In this document: positions 46,347 through 47,441 of the stretch, piece by piece
Numbering within the stretch: position 1 is the first letter of the stretch
How the letters are laid out: each line of letters starts with the position of its first letter
From: Candidatus Cloacimonadota bacterium
GTDB taxonomy: Bacteria > Cloacimonadota > Cloacimonadia > Cloacimonadales > Cloacimonadaceae
DNA length: 47,441 nt
Direction of reading: 5' to 3'
Assembly: GCA_020532215.1 (NCBI GenBank)
Contig: JAJBBF010000053.1
Location: 1-47,441, forward strand
Program-made: the position numbers and the translations under genes
The notes under the pieces: generated by a model
What the model was told of the DNA's origin: nothing
Database searches by the model: none
The model's input: the letters and a program-made list of their open reading frames with translations, nothing else

Positions 46347-47426
46347 TCAATAGTTGTATTCCCGGGCTTCCTCAAGACCGTTCAGAACCCGCAGACCGCC
46401 CTGGCAGAGTGCCTCCATCTCGCGTTCGCCGGGATAGAGCTTGATCGGGGCGATGAATTCCACCCGGGAGCTGATCTGCTGAACGATGTAGTCGTTATAG
46501 ACCAGGCCGCCGCTGAGGAAGATGGCGTCCACTTTGCCTTTCAGAACCGCCGCGCTGGCTCCCACCTCTTTGGCCACCTGATAGCACATGGCGTCGGTGA
46601 TCAGCTTCGCTTTGGCGTCGCCGGCGTCGATCCGCTTATTCACTTCGATGCCGCTATCCGTACCCAGATAGGCCATGAAACCGGCGGCCTTGGTGAGGTA
46701 TTTCACCAGTTCCGGATGCGTGTATTTACCGCTGTAAGCCAGCTCCAGCAGGTCTCCGATGGGCAGGGCGCCCGCCCGCTGCGGCGAAAAAGGACCCATA
46801 CCCAGCAGGGCGTTGTTTACGTCCACGACCCTGCCCTTGCTTATTGCAGCCACGGAAATTCCGCCGCCCATGTGCACCCCGATCAAGTTCGCCTCATCCA
46901 GTTTCCTGTCCAGTTCCGCGGCCAGCAAACGCGCTATGTAGCGGATGTTCAGGGCGTGCAGCAGGGATTTGCGCTCGATCTCCGGGATCCCGGAAATGCG
47001 GGCCAGTTCGCCAAACTCGTCCACCACCACCGGGTCCACGATGAAACCGGGAATACCCAGATCCCGGGCGATGGCGTCGGCGATGAAGGCGCCCAGCGCG
47101 GAAGCGTGGGTGCGGCCCCAGAGCGTGGGGTCGCGCAGGTCTTTTTTCATCGCCTCGTTGATCCGGAAAGTGCCGCCGGGAACGGGTTTGATCAGCCCGC
47201 CGCGGCCCACCACCGCCACCAGGGACCGCGGATCCACGTTGTGCTCCTGCATCGCCTCCAGCACCAGCTTCTGGCGAAACTCATACTGGTCGATGATGTT
47301 GGGATAGGGTTCAAGCTCCGCCGGATCGTGGCGCAGGGTCTTCTCAAACACCGGCTTGTCACCGTCGTGAACGGCGATCTTGGTGGATGTGGAACCGGGA
47401 TTGATGGCAAGAATAAGCTGGGACAT
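46347..47426 (-). CDS. buk: Butyrate kinase
   Basis: 359 residues. Acetokinase-family motifs: AINPGSTSTKIAV at the start, VGRGGLIKPVPGG, HMGGGISVAAI (phosphate-binding), GAFIADAIA and IFLSGGLVYND. Length matches butyrate kinase rather than acetate kinase (about 400). It converts butyryl-phosphate to butyrate with ATP gain; branched-chain acyl substrates are also known for the family. AGGAGG precedes the ATG. Its promoter would lie outside the window. Confidence 0.93.
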   Translation of the reverse strand: MSQLILAINPGSTSTKIAVHDGDKPVFEKTLRHDPAELEPYPNIIDQYEFRQKLVLEAMQEHNVDPRSLVAVVGRGGLIKPVPGGTFRINEAMKKDLRDPTLWGRTHASALGAFIADAIARDLGIPGFIVDPVVVDEFGELARISGIPEIERKSLLHALNIRYIARLLAAELDRKLDEANLIGVHMGGGISVAAISKGRVVDVNNALLGMGPFSPQRAGALPIGDLLELAYSGKYTHPELVKYLTKAAGFMAYLGTDSGIEVNKRIDAGDAKAKLITDAMCYQVAKEVGASAAVLKGKVDAIFLSGGLVYNDYIVQQISSRVEFIAPIKLYPGEREMEALCQGGLRVLNGLEEAREYNY

Positions 47427-47441
47427 TTATCCTCCTGTCCT

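Overview
The window looks like chromosomal DNA from an uncultured Gram-negative fermenter, most likely Candidatus Cloacimonadota (Cloacimonas or Syntrophosphaera type). This placement is an inference. It rests on four secreted proteins with FlgD-like type IX secretion (T9SS type A) sorting domains, two PorV/PorQ-type outer-membrane barrels, a PorE-like protein, a Bacillus-style nusA-infB-truB-ribF operon and a butyrate kinase. It contains 36 well-supported protein genes and one tRNA. All are on the minus strand except an RNA methyltransferase (18474) and a UPF0173 hydrolase (36420), so most transcription runs right to left.

Layout, left to right. 1-361 is the start of a lipoprotein gene cut by the window edge. 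417-4927 is gyrB-gyrA. 4928-5506 is a gap with a gyrB promoter. 5507-17937 is a three-gene secretion/surface operon: a 3158-residue repeat protein with 30 chitobiase-C-like repeats, a PorV/PorQ barrel and a TPR/PD40/OmpA protein built like PorE. 17938-18473 is a gap with a perfect 34-bp-arm palindrome. 18474-19622 is a THUMP-type RNA methyltransferase, convergent with the next operon.

19627-31561 is one long operon: rimP-nusA-ylxR-L7Ae-infB-rbfA-nrnA-truB-ribF-T9SS cargo-yhaM-MBL hydrolase. Most junctions overlap by 1-20 nt, so translational coupling is likely. Just upstream of rimP is a candidate attenuator with competing terminator and antiterminator helices and a 28-codon ORF. 31700-32739 is a gene-poor gap with REP-like palindromes and an 82-bp inverted repeat flanking a very AT-rich core. 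32740-36171 carries tcdA, tatD and an MsbA-like exporter. tRNA-Arg(ACG) with a clear terminator sits just upstream of the exporter.

36420-37097 is a UPF0173 hydrolase. 37125-41324 holds tpx, a small membrane protein, a second barrel, an OB-fold T9SS cargo, lspA and a DksA/TraR protein. 41411-43635 holds punA-divIVA-yggT-tdk, and 43714-44451 a SpoU methyltransferase. The 162-bp gap at 44452-44613 has four exact TTATCCACA DnaA boxes and is a good oriC candidate. 44614-47426 is a T9SS-sorted clostripain-like protease downstream of butyrate kinase.

Two themes stand out. Housekeeping genes for translation, topology and nucleotide salvage are interleaved with T9SS-type surface genes, in two places inside the same operon. 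Several intergenic structures (rimP leader, long inverted repeat, 34-bp palindrome, DnaA-box array) are not explained by the genes. I had no alignment or folding tools, so family names come from motif recognition.
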